From Myxococcales bacterium (GTDB lineage: Bacteria > Myxococcota_A > Polyangia > Haliangiales > Haliangiaceae): 64,000 bases of DNA. The DNA is taken from NCBI GenBank assembly GCA_016720595.1, contig JADKKI010000001.1:248001-312000 (forward strand), in the 5' to 3' direction. Below, one piece after another: positions 16,063 to 23,881 of this stretch. The first letter of the stretch is position 1; each line of letters opens with the position of its first letter. Position numbers and translations under genes: made by a program. The notes under the pieces were generated by a model. The model saw only the letters and a list, made by a program, of their open reading frames with translations. It was not told the origin of the DNA and did no database searches.

Positions 16063-17706
16063 ATGGCGTTCTTCCAGGAACCTCCTCGCCTCGGCAACCA
16101 GTTCGATGACGATCCGATGCTCCCGTCGTGGGTCGCTCGGCACGTCGGCGGAGACGAGATCGCCGCGGAGCTCCGCGCGCTCGGCGACGTCGCCGTCGAG
16201 TACTACGGCAAGCAGCTCGCGGACCGGCTGAACGAGCCGGTGCTCACGCAGTGGGACGCGTGGGGGAACCGGATCGACAAGATCGAGGTCTCGCCGCTGT
16301 GGAAGGAGGCCGAGGGCCTCGCCGCCCGGCACGGCATGGTCGCCGCGGGCTACGAGGGCCGGCTCGGCGCGAAGGCACGCACGCACCAGTTCGCCATTGT
16401 CCACGTGCTGAACCCGTCGCTCGACGTGTACTCGTGCCCGCTCGCGATGACCGATGGCGCGGCGCGCACGCTGCTCGGTAGCGGCAACCAGCCGCTGATC
16501 GACAAGTACGTCCCGCTCCTCACCACGCGCGATCCGCAGACGATGTGGACGAGCGGCCAGTGGATGACCGAGCGCACCGGCGGCTCGGATGTTTCGCAGA
16601 GCGAGACCGTCGCCCGCAAGGAGGGGGACGAGTGGCGGCTGTACGGCACCAAGTGGTTCACCTCGGCGACCACGGCGCAGATGGCGCTGACCCTGGCGCG
16701 CCCCGAGGGCAACCCGGATGGCAGCCGCGGCCTCGCGCTGTTCCTCGTCGAGCTGCGCGATGCGAGCGGGCGGCTTCGCAACATCACGGTCAACCGGCTG
16801 AAGGACAAGCTCGGCACGCGCAAGGTCCCCACCGCGGAGCTCACGCTCGACGGCACGCCGGCGATCCTCGTCGGTGCCGCCTCCGAAGGCGTCCGCGCGA
16901 TCACGCCGATGCTGAGCGTCACGCGCACGTGGAACGCGGTGTGCGCCGTCAGCGGCATGCGGCGCGCGCTCGCACTCGCGGGGGATTTCGCGCGGCGGCG
17001 GAAGGTGTTCGGGGCGCTGCTCGTCGACAAGGCGCTCCACGTCGATACGCTCGCCGGGATCGAGGCGGAGTACGCGGGCGCGTTCTGCCTCGCGTTCCGC
17101 AGCGTGGCGCTGCTCGGCGCGCTCGAGCACGGGGGCACCGAGGCGGAGGAGCGGCTCGCCCGATCGCTCGTGCCGATCGCGAAGCTGACCACCGGCAAGC
17201 AGGCCGTCGCGGTGGCGTCGGAGGCGATCGAGGCGTGCGGCGGTGCGGGCTACGTCGAGGACACCGGGCTGCCGCGGGTGCTCGCCGATGCCCAGGTGCT
17301 GCCGATCTGGGAGGGCACCACCAACGTGCTCTCGCTCGACACCTTGCGTGCGCTCGCCAAGGGCGGCGCGCTCGAGGCGATCACCACCGAGATCGAGGCG
17401 AACCTCGCATCGGTGAAGGATCCCGGGCTGGCGAAGCCAGGCGAGGCCGCGCGCGCCGCCGTGAAGCACGCGATCGCGTGGGTGACCGAGGCGATGGCGC
17501 AGCCCGATCGGCTCGAGGCGGGGGCGCGCCGGTTCGCGATGACCCTCGGCCGGAGCCTCGAGCTCGCGCTGCTGACGAATCACGCGCAGTGGTGCCTCGA
17601 CCACGGCCACGGTCCCCGCACGGCGGCGGCGGCGCGGCGGTTCATGCTGAACGGGGTCGATCAGATCAGCGACGTCTCGCTCGACGACTCGAAGCTGCTC
17701 GCCTGA
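16063..17706 (+). CDS. AidB-like acyl-CoA dehydrogenase family flavoprotein
   Basis: The 547-residue protein has the AidB-type order. There is an N-terminal extension (RLGNQFDDDP, DAWGNRIDKIEVSPLW), then an acyl-CoA dehydrogenase fold with WTSGQWMTERTGGSDVS as FAD/substrate loop, LKDKLGTRKVPTAELTL, and a C-terminal domain with EAIEACGGAGYVED and LPIWEGTTNVLSLD. AidB binds DNA and flavin in alkylation responses, while relatives oxidise acyl-CoA; which role applies here cannot be decided. The alkylation-repair genes at 41.8-43.7 kb are too far away to infer linkage. A hairpin follows the stop. Confidence 0.85.
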   Translation: MAFFQEPPRLGNQFDDDPMLPSWVARHVGGDEIAAELRALGDVAVEYYGKQLADRLNEPVLTQWDAWGNRIDKIEVSPLWKEAEGLAARHGMVAAGYEGRLGAKARTHQFAIVHVLNPSLDVYSCPLAMTDGAARTLLGSGNQPLIDKYVPLLTTRDPQTMWTSGQWMTERTGGSDVSQSETVARKEGDEWRLYGTKWFTSATTAQMALTLARPEGNPDGSRGLALFLVELRDASGRLRNITVNRLKDKLGTRKVPTAELTLDGTPAILVGAASEGVRAITPMLSVTRTWNAVCAVSGMRRALALAGDFARRRKVFGALLVDKALHVDTLAGIEAEYAGAFCLAFRSVALLGALEHGGTEAEERLARSLVPIAKLTTGKQAVAVASEAIEACGGAGYVEDTGLPRVLADAQVLPIWEGTTNVLSLDTLRALAKGGALEAITTEIEANLASVKDPGLAKPGEAARAAVKHAIAWVTEAMAQPDRLEAGARRFAMTLGRSLELALLTNHAQWCLDHGHGPRTAAAARRFMLNGVDQISDVSLDDSKLLA

Positions 17707-17746
17707 GTCTCGCCACGAGCTCCATCGAGCTACCTGCCGAAAACTG

Positions 17747-17783
17747 CGAAGCGACGAGGGATCTTCCGATCCTCGTCGCTTCG
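17747..17783. terminator. Bidirectional hairpin terminator
   Basis: A 13-bp perfect stem, CGAAGCGACGAGG (17747-17759) with CCTCGTCGCTTCG (17771-17783) and an 11-nt loop, lies between two convergent genes. On the minus side it is followed by CAGTTTTCGG, a short T-run. Confidence 0.75.
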
Positions 17784-17804
17784 GTTCAGGATCGCGTCAG
17801 GCGA

Positions 17805-18230
17805 TCAGTATCCCGGGGGCGGTCCGCCAGCGGGCGGGCCAGGCGGCGGGCCACCCGGGCCGCCAGCGGGCGGGCCACCGGCGCCGTTGCACTGGTAGTG
17901 AACGCGCCACGCGGTGGCGGTACGGGTGCTCTGCTGACCCGTGGTGGTGGAGTCCGTGCTCGAGCGGCGACCGTTGCGCGAGGTCGCGGAGTCCTGCGAG
18001 GTGTCCTCGCGCGTGAAGGTGTCGGTGCCAACGGCCTCCTCGCCTTCCTGGATGATCGAGTAGTTGTTCGGGCCGCAGTGGGACGCCATCTGCGAGTTGG
18101 CATCCTCCATCGCCTTGCCGCGATCGCCGCTGAGCTCGATGACGCCACCATTCTGGTTGCGCTGGATGACGCGTGCGCTGCCGCACGCGGCCAAGACGAT
18201 AAACAGACCCAATGAAAGCTTGCGAAGCAT
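17805..18230 (-). CDS. Small lipoprotein with Gly/Pro-rich tail
   Basis: A 141-residue predicted lipoprotein (LGLFIVLAACGS lipobox). The globular part (ARVIQRNQNGGVIELSGDRG, KAMEDANSQMASHCG, a late HYQCNG) looks like a small disulphide-containing domain. It is followed by a Ser/Thr-rich stretch and a C-terminal PPAGGPGGPPPGPPAGGPP tail. The GGVIELSGDRGKAM phrase recalls small envelope lipoproteins with a conserved ELxGD segment. Function is unknown. The start has a good GGAGAAGGAA ribosome-binding site, and it is convergent with the AidB-like gene across the hairpin. Confidence 0.75.
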   Translation of the reverse strand: MLRKLSLGLFIVLAACGSARVIQRNQNGGVIELSGDRGKAMEDANSQMASHCGPNNYSIIQEGEEAVGTDTFTREDTSQDSATSRNGRRSSTDSTTTGQQSTRTATAWRVHYQCNGAGGPPAGGPGGPPPGPPAGGPPPGY

Positions 18231-18339
18231 ATCGATTCCTTCTCCGTTGACGGCCGGGTGAGCCCCAGAACACTAGTACAACCTCGGCGGCTCGGGCAAT
18301 GCCTTGACAGGCGTTAGCCCCGAGTCGACCCTCCCCTCG

Positions 18340-20457
18340 ATGATGGTGGTTTCGGTCGAGGCGCCGATCGAGCGGGTGACCGTGTATGCGAGCGGGGCCC
18401 GCGTGCGCAGGGTCACGACGATCCCGGCGCCGTTGCCAGCTCGTGTGCGGATCGTCGGCCTGCCGGTCTCGGTGATCGACGACACCGTGCGGGTCGAGGT
18501 CGGTGGCCCGGCGGTGGCCACCGGGGTGCGGGTGGGCGTCGATGCCCCGACCGCGGAGCAGGCGGCTGCCGAGGAGCCGCCCGAGGTCATCACGGCACGG
18601 CGCCAGCAGGCCCACGCCGATGCGGCGGTCGAGCGCGTCAACGCGGCCCTCGAGGCGATCGGTGCGGCGAGCGTGATCGAGGCCGACCCGAGCGAGGAGC
18701 CGCCGGCGGCGTTCGGGGCCGTGCTCGCGGCGAGGCGGGCGCTGATCGCGGTCCACGCGGAGCGCGAGCTGAGGTTGCGCACAGAGCTCGCCGTCGCGCG
18801 CCGAGAGGCCGAGGAGGCGCGGCGAGCGTTCGAGGCCGCCGTCGATCGAGATCGGCGCACGGGCTCGGCGCGGCCAGCGAGGCTCCACGAGCTCCGCAAG
18901 TACGTGGAGCTCGAGCTGGTGGCGACGGCCGCGAGCGAGATCGCGATCCACATCGAGTACCAGGTCGCCGCGGCGCGCTGGGCGCCGAGCTACGTGGCGC
19001 GGATCGAGGGCGAGCGCGTGCGGTTCGAGCTCCGTGCCGTGGTGGCCCAGGAGGCCGGGGAGGACTGGACGCAGGTCCCGCTGCACCTGTCCACCGCCGA
19101 GCCGGAGCGATTCTCGCTGCTGCCGGAGCTGGTGGCGCAGAAGATCGGCCGGCGCCAGCAGGAGCCCGCGAAGCCCGGCTTCCGCGCGCCGCCCGTCGGT
19201 GCGGATGCGCTGTACGCCGATTACGAGCGCGAGCTCCGTCCGCGGCGCGCGGTCCCCGGTGACGCGCGTCGGTTCGGTGGGGCGAGCCAGTTCGAAGACT
19301 CGACGTATGAAGGTGCACGGCCGGGCGGGCCTCCACCGGCGCCGCACATGCCGAGCCCGATGCGCGCGAGCGTGCCCGATGCATTCGCCGCGGAGGTCTG
19401 GGACGAGGAGTCGTCGCGAGGCAAGGAGGCGTTCAACACGCCGACCGCCGGGTTCGCGATCCAGGACCTCGCGTCGGCGGCGCCGCAGGCCGCGTCGAAG
19501 CTGGCGCGGGGCGGCGGCGGGACCGCGTTCGGCCAGGATCAAGCGCGGCGGAGGCAGGCGAGCACGCGAAGCGAGGCCGACGTCGAGACCTCCCCGGCCG
19601 GGCCGGGGGCAGGCACGCCGCGGCTCGACTACGGCAACCTCGTGATGGCGCCACCATCGTCGCCGGCGCGTGGGGTACTGGCGCCGGCGCCGCAGGATCG
19701 CCACGCGAGCGCGATCGCGAGCGAGCTCTCGATGATCCAGGCCCGGATGTCCGCGCTCGCGCTGCCCTCGGGGTTCCAGACGGAGTGGGCGCACACGTAC
19801 GACTACGCGTACGCCACCGATGGTGCGGTCGACGTGCGCGGCGATGGCGCGTGGCATGCGATCCCGGTGACCGAGCGTCCCGGGGTGGCGAAGCTGCGCC
19901 ACGTGGCCGTCCCGCGAGAGCAGGCCGACGTGTTCCGCGTGGCGGAGCTGGTCAATCCGTTCCCCGGGCCGCTGCTGCCCGGGCCGATCGACGTCTACGA
20001 TCGCGGCCGGTTCCTCGTCACGAGTACGGTCGACTACACGCCGCCGGGTGCACCCGTCGAGGTCGGCCTCGGGGTGGATGCCCGGGTCAAGATCGCGCGC
20101 AACACCGAGTTCCGCGAGGAGACCGCCGGGATGCTGCGGGGCGCACTGCGGCTCCATCACGCGATCACCGTCGAGGTCGAGAACCTGTCTGCGCGACCGA
20201 TCGAGCTGGAGGTCCGCGAGCGGATCCCCGTCACGCGCGAGGGCGATGACGACGTCGAGGTCGTGATCGGGAAGGTCGAGCCGGGCTGGGAGCGGTGGAC
20301 TCCGGATCCCGGTGCTCCGCGCGATCTCCGGCTGCGGGGCGGCTATCGCTGGAAGCTCGCGGTCCCGGCGGCGGCCAAGCGTGCGCTTCGCGCGGCGTAC
20401 GAGGTGAAGATCGCCGGCAAGCTCGAGCTGATCGGCGGCAACCGGAGGGAGTCGTGA
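18340..20457 (+). CDS. Mucoidy-inhibitor-MuiA-like protein (DUF4140/DUF4139), first copy
   Basis: A 705-residue protein with the MuiA order. An N-terminal DUF4140-like strand domain (APIERVTVYASGARVRR) precedes a long helical coiled-coil region (about 80-190, rich in Glu/Arg/Ala). A DUF4139-like beta-rich domain begins around YQVAAARWAPSYVARI and EAGEDWTQVPLHLSTAEP, and it ends with typical RIPVT and YEVKIAGKLELIGG strands. A low-complexity insert lies between about 290 and 470. No signal peptide is seen. The family is linked to suppression of mucoid growth but has no established biochemistry. ATG 18340 is chosen over a TTG 12 codons earlier. Its stop overlaps the next start (GTGA). Confidence 0.8.
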   Translation: MMVVSVEAPIERVTVYASGARVRRVTTIPAPLPARVRIVGLPVSVIDDTVRVEVGGPAVATGVRVGVDAPTAEQAAAEEPPEVITARRQQAHADAAVERVNAALEAIGAASVIEADPSEEPPAAFGAVLAARRALIAVHAERELRLRTELAVARREAEEARRAFEAAVDRDRRTGSARPARLHELRKYVELELVATAASEIAIHIEYQVAAARWAPSYVARIEGERVRFELRAVVAQEAGEDWTQVPLHLSTAEPERFSLLPELVAQKIGRRQQEPAKPGFRAPPVGADALYADYERELRPRRAVPGDARRFGGASQFEDSTYEGARPGGPPPAPHMPSPMRASVPDAFAAEVWDEESSRGKEAFNTPTAGFAIQDLASAAPQAASKLARGGGGTAFGQDQARRRQASTRSEADVETSPAGPGAGTPRLDYGNLVMAPPSSPARGVLAPAPQDRHASAIASELSMIQARMSALALPSGFQTEWAHTYDYAYATDGAVDVRGDGAWHAIPVTERPGVAKLRHVAVPREQADVFRVAELVNPFPGPLLPGPIDVYDRGRFLVTSTVDYTPPGAPVEVGLGVDARVKIARNTEFREETAGMLRGALRLHHAITVEVENLSARPIELEVRERIPVTREGDDDVEVVIGKVEPGWERWTPDPGAPRDLRLRGGYRWKLAVPAAAKRALRAAYEVKIAGKLELIGGNRRES

Positions 20458-22028
20458 CGTTCGCGGCGCCCGTGGTCGCGGTGACCGTGCTCGAGGATCG
20501 TGCGTCGATCACGCGACGCGGGGCCACGAGCCTCTCGGCGGGCCAGCATCGCCTGGTGATCGAGGGCGTGGCGCCCGTGCTCGCGGACAAGACGTTGACG
20601 GCGGTCGCCACTGGCGCACGCGTGCTCGACGTTCGCTGCGAGCGGTACCTCGCGCCGTGGCGCGATCCACAGGGCGGGACCACGTCACCGGTGGCGGCGC
20701 TCAAGGCGGAGCGGCAGGCACTCGAGGACCGGCGTGATCGCGCCGCGGCGATCGCGGCGGCAGGCGCAGCGGAGAGCACCGGACTGCGCCAGGTGATCGA
20801 GGCGGCGCATCGCGATCTCGCGATCAACGCGAGCCGCGGCACCATGGCGCCGGGTGCGGCCGCGCAGCTCGCGGAGCTCGATGCCGCGGAGCGCGATGCG
20901 CGCGTGCGCCAGGTCGATGCGGAGCTCGAGGGGCAAGCCGTCGCGGCGATGCTGGCGAGGCTCGAGGCGCGGCAGAAGAGCGCCGAGTCCGAGGCAGGGG
21001 AGGAGGCCGCGCGGCTGATCGTCGACGTGATCGTGGAGAGCGCGAGCGATGTCACGCTGACCCTCGGCTACGTGGTGCCCGGCGCGGCGTGGCGTCCGTA
21101 TCATCGCGCGGTGCTGGCGCGCGCGGCCGGGCGGATCGACTGGACCACCACGGCGTGTGTGTGGCAGGCGACGGGCGAGGACTGGACGGACGTCGAGCTG
21201 ACGTGCTCGCTCGAGCGGCCGTCGCTCGGCGTCGAGCCACCCGAGCTGTTCGACGACGAGGTGCGCGCGCGCAAGCGGCCCGACAGCGTCGTGGTGGAGG
21301 TGCGAGACCACGAGCACCAGACCACCGGCCTGGGTGGTGGGATGCAGGTGCCGGGGATCGACGACGGCGGCCTCGGCGTCACGCTGTCCGCGGCCCGGAC
21401 CTCGATCAAGGCGGATGGCCTGCCGCACCGGGTCCCGGTCGGGGGCTTCACGGCGCCCACGCAGCTGTCGCTCGTCGCGGCGCCGCTCAAGTCGCCGTGG
21501 GTCCACATCCGCGCGCGGATCGTGAACGCAGGCCAGGTGCCGCTGCTCGCGGGGCCGGTCGATCTGATCATGGCGTCGGGGTACGTCGGACGTGCGGAGG
21601 TCGGCTTCGTCGCCGCGGGCGAGAAGTTCTACCTGGGGTTCGGCCCCGAGGCCGAGCTTCGCGTGCACCGCACGGAGACCCGCGAGCGCGACGAGGCCGG
21701 GCTGCTCGGTGGATGGAACGTGCAGACCGTGCGGGTCGCGGTGCGGCTCTCGAACCTCGGCACCGAGAAGCGCGAGCTCGAGGTCACCGAGCGGATCCCG
21801 ATCTCGGAGGTCGAGCAGGTCGAGGTCCACATCGCGTCACCGGATGCGTACCTGCTCGGCGCAGATGATCAGCCCGGTGGCGAGGAGATCACGCAGGTCA
21901 CGGCACGTGCGCTCGACGAGCGCGGGCTCGTGACGTGGGCCGTCGAGCTGCCGGCACTCGGGCGCCGTGCGATCACGCTCGAGTACAAGGTGAGGAGTCA
22001 GCGCGGCGTGTCCGGGGCCGGGCTGTAG
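20454..22028 (+). CDS. MuiA-like protein (DUF4139), second copy
   Basis: A 524-residue paralogue of the preceding gene, translationally coupled through a 4-nt overlap. It again begins with a DUF4140-like segment (VVAVTVLEDRASITRRG), followed by a coiled-coil (about 80-180) and the DUF4139 core (YVVPGAAWRPYHRAVL, TGEDWTDVELTCSLERPSLG, ELEVTERIPISEVEQVEV). It lacks the long low-complexity insert of the first copy. The two paralogues probably act together, perhaps as a heteromer. Neither has a visible export signal. Function remains unknown. Confidence 0.8.
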   Translation: MTFAAPVVAVTVLEDRASITRRGATSLSAGQHRLVIEGVAPVLADKTLTAVATGARVLDVRCERYLAPWRDPQGGTTSPVAALKAERQALEDRRDRAAAIAAAGAAESTGLRQVIEAAHRDLAINASRGTMAPGAAAQLAELDAAERDARVRQVDAELEGQAVAAMLARLEARQKSAESEAGEEAARLIVDVIVESASDVTLTLGYVVPGAAWRPYHRAVLARAAGRIDWTTTACVWQATGEDWTDVELTCSLERPSLGVEPPELFDDEVRARKRPDSVVVEVRDHEHQTTGLGGGMQVPGIDDGGLGVTLSAARTSIKADGLPHRVPVGGFTAPTQLSLVAAPLKSPWVHIRARIVNAGQVPLLAGPVDLIMASGYVGRAEVGFVAAGEKFYLGFGPEAELRVHRTETRERDEAGLLGGWNVQTVRVAVRLSNLGTEKRELEVTERIPISEVEQVEVHIASPDAYLLGADDQPGGEEITQVTARALDERGLVTWAVELPALGRRAITLEYKVRSQRGVSGAGL

Positions 22029-22033
22029 CCGCC

Positions 22034-22966
22034 GTGTCGAAGTTCGAGATGTTCGCGAACCGGGTGAAGAAGTCCGCCCGGCACCTCGGCAAGTGGGCCA
22101 AGCGCGAGGGCGTCACGTGCTGGCGCGTCTACGATCGAGACATCCCCGAGCTGCCGGTCACGCTCGATACGTACGACGGCGCGCTCGTGATCAACGACTA
22201 CCGCCACACCGACGCGAACGGTGAGCGCGGCGGCGGCGATCAATGGCTGCACGATCTCCGCGACGCGGCGGCAGAGGCCCTCGGCGCCACCGAGGCGTTC
22301 GTCAAGCAGCGCGAGCGGCTGACCCATCGCGAGGGCCATCAGTACGAGCGTCTCGACGACGCGGGCGACCTCCGCACCGTCCACGAGGGCGGACACGCCT
22401 TTCGCGTCAACCTCTCCGGCTACGTCGACACCGGGCTGTTCCTCGATCACCGGATCACGCGCGCGAAGGTCGCGGCCGAGCCCGGCGCGACCCTGCTCAA
22501 CCTGTTCGCCTACACCGGTTCGTTCTCCGTCTACGGCGCGGCGGCGGGCAAGCAGACCACCACCGTCGACCTCTCGAACACCTACCTCGACTGGGCCCGC
22601 GAGAACCTCGCCCTCAACAACCTGACGGGCGAGATCATCCACGCCGACGTCCGCGAGTTCCTCGTCGCCGCGCGCAACGCCGGCCGGACCTGGGACGTCA
22701 TCATCTGCGATCCGCCGACCTTCTCGAACTCCAAGCGCATGGACTACGTCTGGGACGTCCAGCGCGATCACGCCGCGCTGCTGGACGACGTCCTCTCCGT
22801 GTGGTCTGGCACCGGCGCGGTCTGGTTCTCGACCAACAAGAAGCGCTTCAGCCTCGACTGGCAGCCGCTCCGCGGCCACCTCACGGACCAGACGCGGAGC
22901 ACCACGCCGCCGGACTTCCGCAGTACCCCGCATCACGCATACAGGGTGGGGACGGTTTCAACTTGA
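22034..22966 (+). CDS. RlmI/RlmK-like class I SAM-dependent methyltransferase
   Basis: A 310-residue methyltransferase resembling 23S rRNA cytosine/guanine methyltransferases. FRVNLSGYVDTGLFLDHR precedes motif I (LLNLFAYTGSFSVYGA). VDLSNTYLDWARENLALN is the acidic SAM-ribose loop, HADVREFL follows, and ICDPPTFSNSKRM is the catalytic DPP motif. GTG 22034 is the first start that gives conserved residues. The last codons lie inside an inserted element: the final GTVST and the stop come from its terminal inverted repeat, so the natural C-terminus has been replaced after PPDFRSTPHHAYRV. The enzyme is probably still functional. Confidence 0.85.
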   Translation: MSKFEMFANRVKKSARHLGKWAKREGVTCWRVYDRDIPELPVTLDTYDGALVINDYRHTDANGERGGGDQWLHDLRDAAAEALGATEAFVKQRERLTHREGHQYERLDDAGDLRTVHEGGHAFRVNLSGYVDTGLFLDHRITRAKVAAEPGATLLNLFAYTGSFSVYGAAAGKQTTTVDLSNTYLDWARENLALNNLTGEIIHADVREFLVAARNAGRTWDVIICDPPTFSNSKRMDYVWDVQRDHAALLDDVLSVWSGTGAVWFSTNKKRFSLDWQPLRGHLTDQTRSTTPPDFRSTPHHAYRVGTVST

Positions 22967-22979
22967 GCAACTTGCGATC
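22947..22979 (+). repeat. Left terminal inverted repeat (33 bp)
   Basis: Runs from TGGGGACGG to CTTGCGATC and is identical to the complement of 23216-23248. It contains the methyltransferase stop codon TGA (22964-22966). Confidence 0.9.
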
Positions 22980-23215
22980 GCCAAGTCCCTGATCTCTCGA
23001 GATCCTGCTCTCGCCGACGAGCTCCAGAGAGGCCAGCTTGTCCGAGAACCGGACAAGCGACGGTCCGCGATCCGGGAGCCGGGCAAGGTGCGCCCGTGAT
23101 CTGGACGCTGGCCCAGCTGGAGGCGACCACCGTGACCACACGACGGTGCCCGGGTCGCGCGTTCCCTGAGCCTCCCCGTTCGCCCGAGCGGTTCTAAGAG
23201 TTCCGCGCAGTTCGA

Positions 23216-23248
23216 GATCGCAAGTTGCTCAAGTTGAAACCGTCCCCA
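23216..23248 (-). repeat. Right terminal inverted repeat (33 bp)
   Basis: Exact inverted copy of 22947-22979. It contains the stop codon of the leftward gene (complement of 23229-23231). Confidence 0.9.
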
Positions 23249-23858
23249 ACGCCACTCGCAGGTAGCGCAGCACGGTCTCGGCGGCGATCTGCACGCGCGG
23301 CTTGTGCTCGATCAGCGCAACGGTGATGACGGCGAGGTCGTTGGAGGACGGTGCGAGCAGCGGCCGGTGCGCCAGCATCCGGGACAGGCGGTAGACGATC
23401 GACTCGGGCTTCTTGAGGTCATCCGGGACGCAGTGGTGGCGGAGCCGCTCGAGCAGCGTGGTGTACCGTGCATCGTCGCCCTCGTTGCGCCAGCTCAGCG
23501 GGGCGTCGTACTCGAGGCCGAGGACGTAGGCGTCGCGGTACTCGTCGTTGTCGACGAGCACGCCATCGAGCAGGAGCTCGACGCCGATGTGCGCGACGGC
23601 GCGGCGCGGGCCACGTGCGCAGCCGCCGCGCTCGAGCCGGGCATCGAGCTCGCGCATCAGGCCGGTGACGACGGGGGCCTGGTGGAACGCGGCGTCGGTC
23701 TCGTGATGGAGGGCGATGCCCGCGGCGACCTCGTCGTCGTCGCTTCCCGCGATCCGGGCCCGGCACATCGTCGAGAAGTCCGGCAGCATGGCGCCGAGCG
23801 GGAGGCCGCCTCGTCCCTCTCGCCAGCTCGCGACGGCTGCATGGCCGAAGTAGTTCAC
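23229..23858 (-). CDS. ACP-phosphodiesterase-like hydrolase (AcpH-like)
   Basis: A 209-residue protein starting MNYFGHAAVASW, with LGAMLPDFSTM, VAAGIALHHETDAAFH and AVAHIGVELLLDG. This spacing of His, Asp and His-Asp resembles the HD-like AcpH family, which removes phosphopantetheine from acyl carrier protein; overall similarity is weak, so the substrate is uncertain. The C-terminal GTVST plus stop are encoded by the right inverted repeat of the neighbouring element, so the native end has been replaced. GTG 23858 start. Confidence 0.6.
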   Translation of the reverse strand: MNYFGHAAVASWREGRGGLPLGAMLPDFSTMCRARIAGSDDDEVAAGIALHHETDAAFHQAPVVTGLMRELDARLERGGCARGPRRAVAHIGVELLLDGVLVDNDEYRDAYVLGLEYDAPLSWRNEGDDARYTTLLERLRHHCVPDDLKKPESIVYRLSRMLAHRPLLAPSSNDLAVITVALIEHKPRVQIAAETVLRYLRVALGTVST

Positions 23859-23881
23859 GGGTGTACTACCATCGCACGCGG

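Larger units (their letters stand above)
22947..23248. mobile_element. MITE-like element with 33-bp perfect terminal inverted repeats
   Basis: The element is 302 bp long and bounded by identical 33-bp inverted repeats beginning TGGGGACGGTTTCAACTTGA. The interior has no credible gene. It contains hairpins, including CTTGTCCG-AGAAC-CGGACAAG (23037-23057) and GATCTC-TC-GAGATC. No target duplication is obvious. Short GGGGACGG-type palindromic repeats of this kind are often spread by REP-associated Y1 (IS200-like) transposases; that link is an inference. Each end supplies the last five codons and stop of the flanking convergent gene. Confidence 0.8.

Noticed and set aside
16042..20160. Long minus-strand frames opposite the AidB-like and MuiA-like genes
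   Set aside because: Codon-bias shadows without conserved motifs; the plus-strand genes carry the family signatures.
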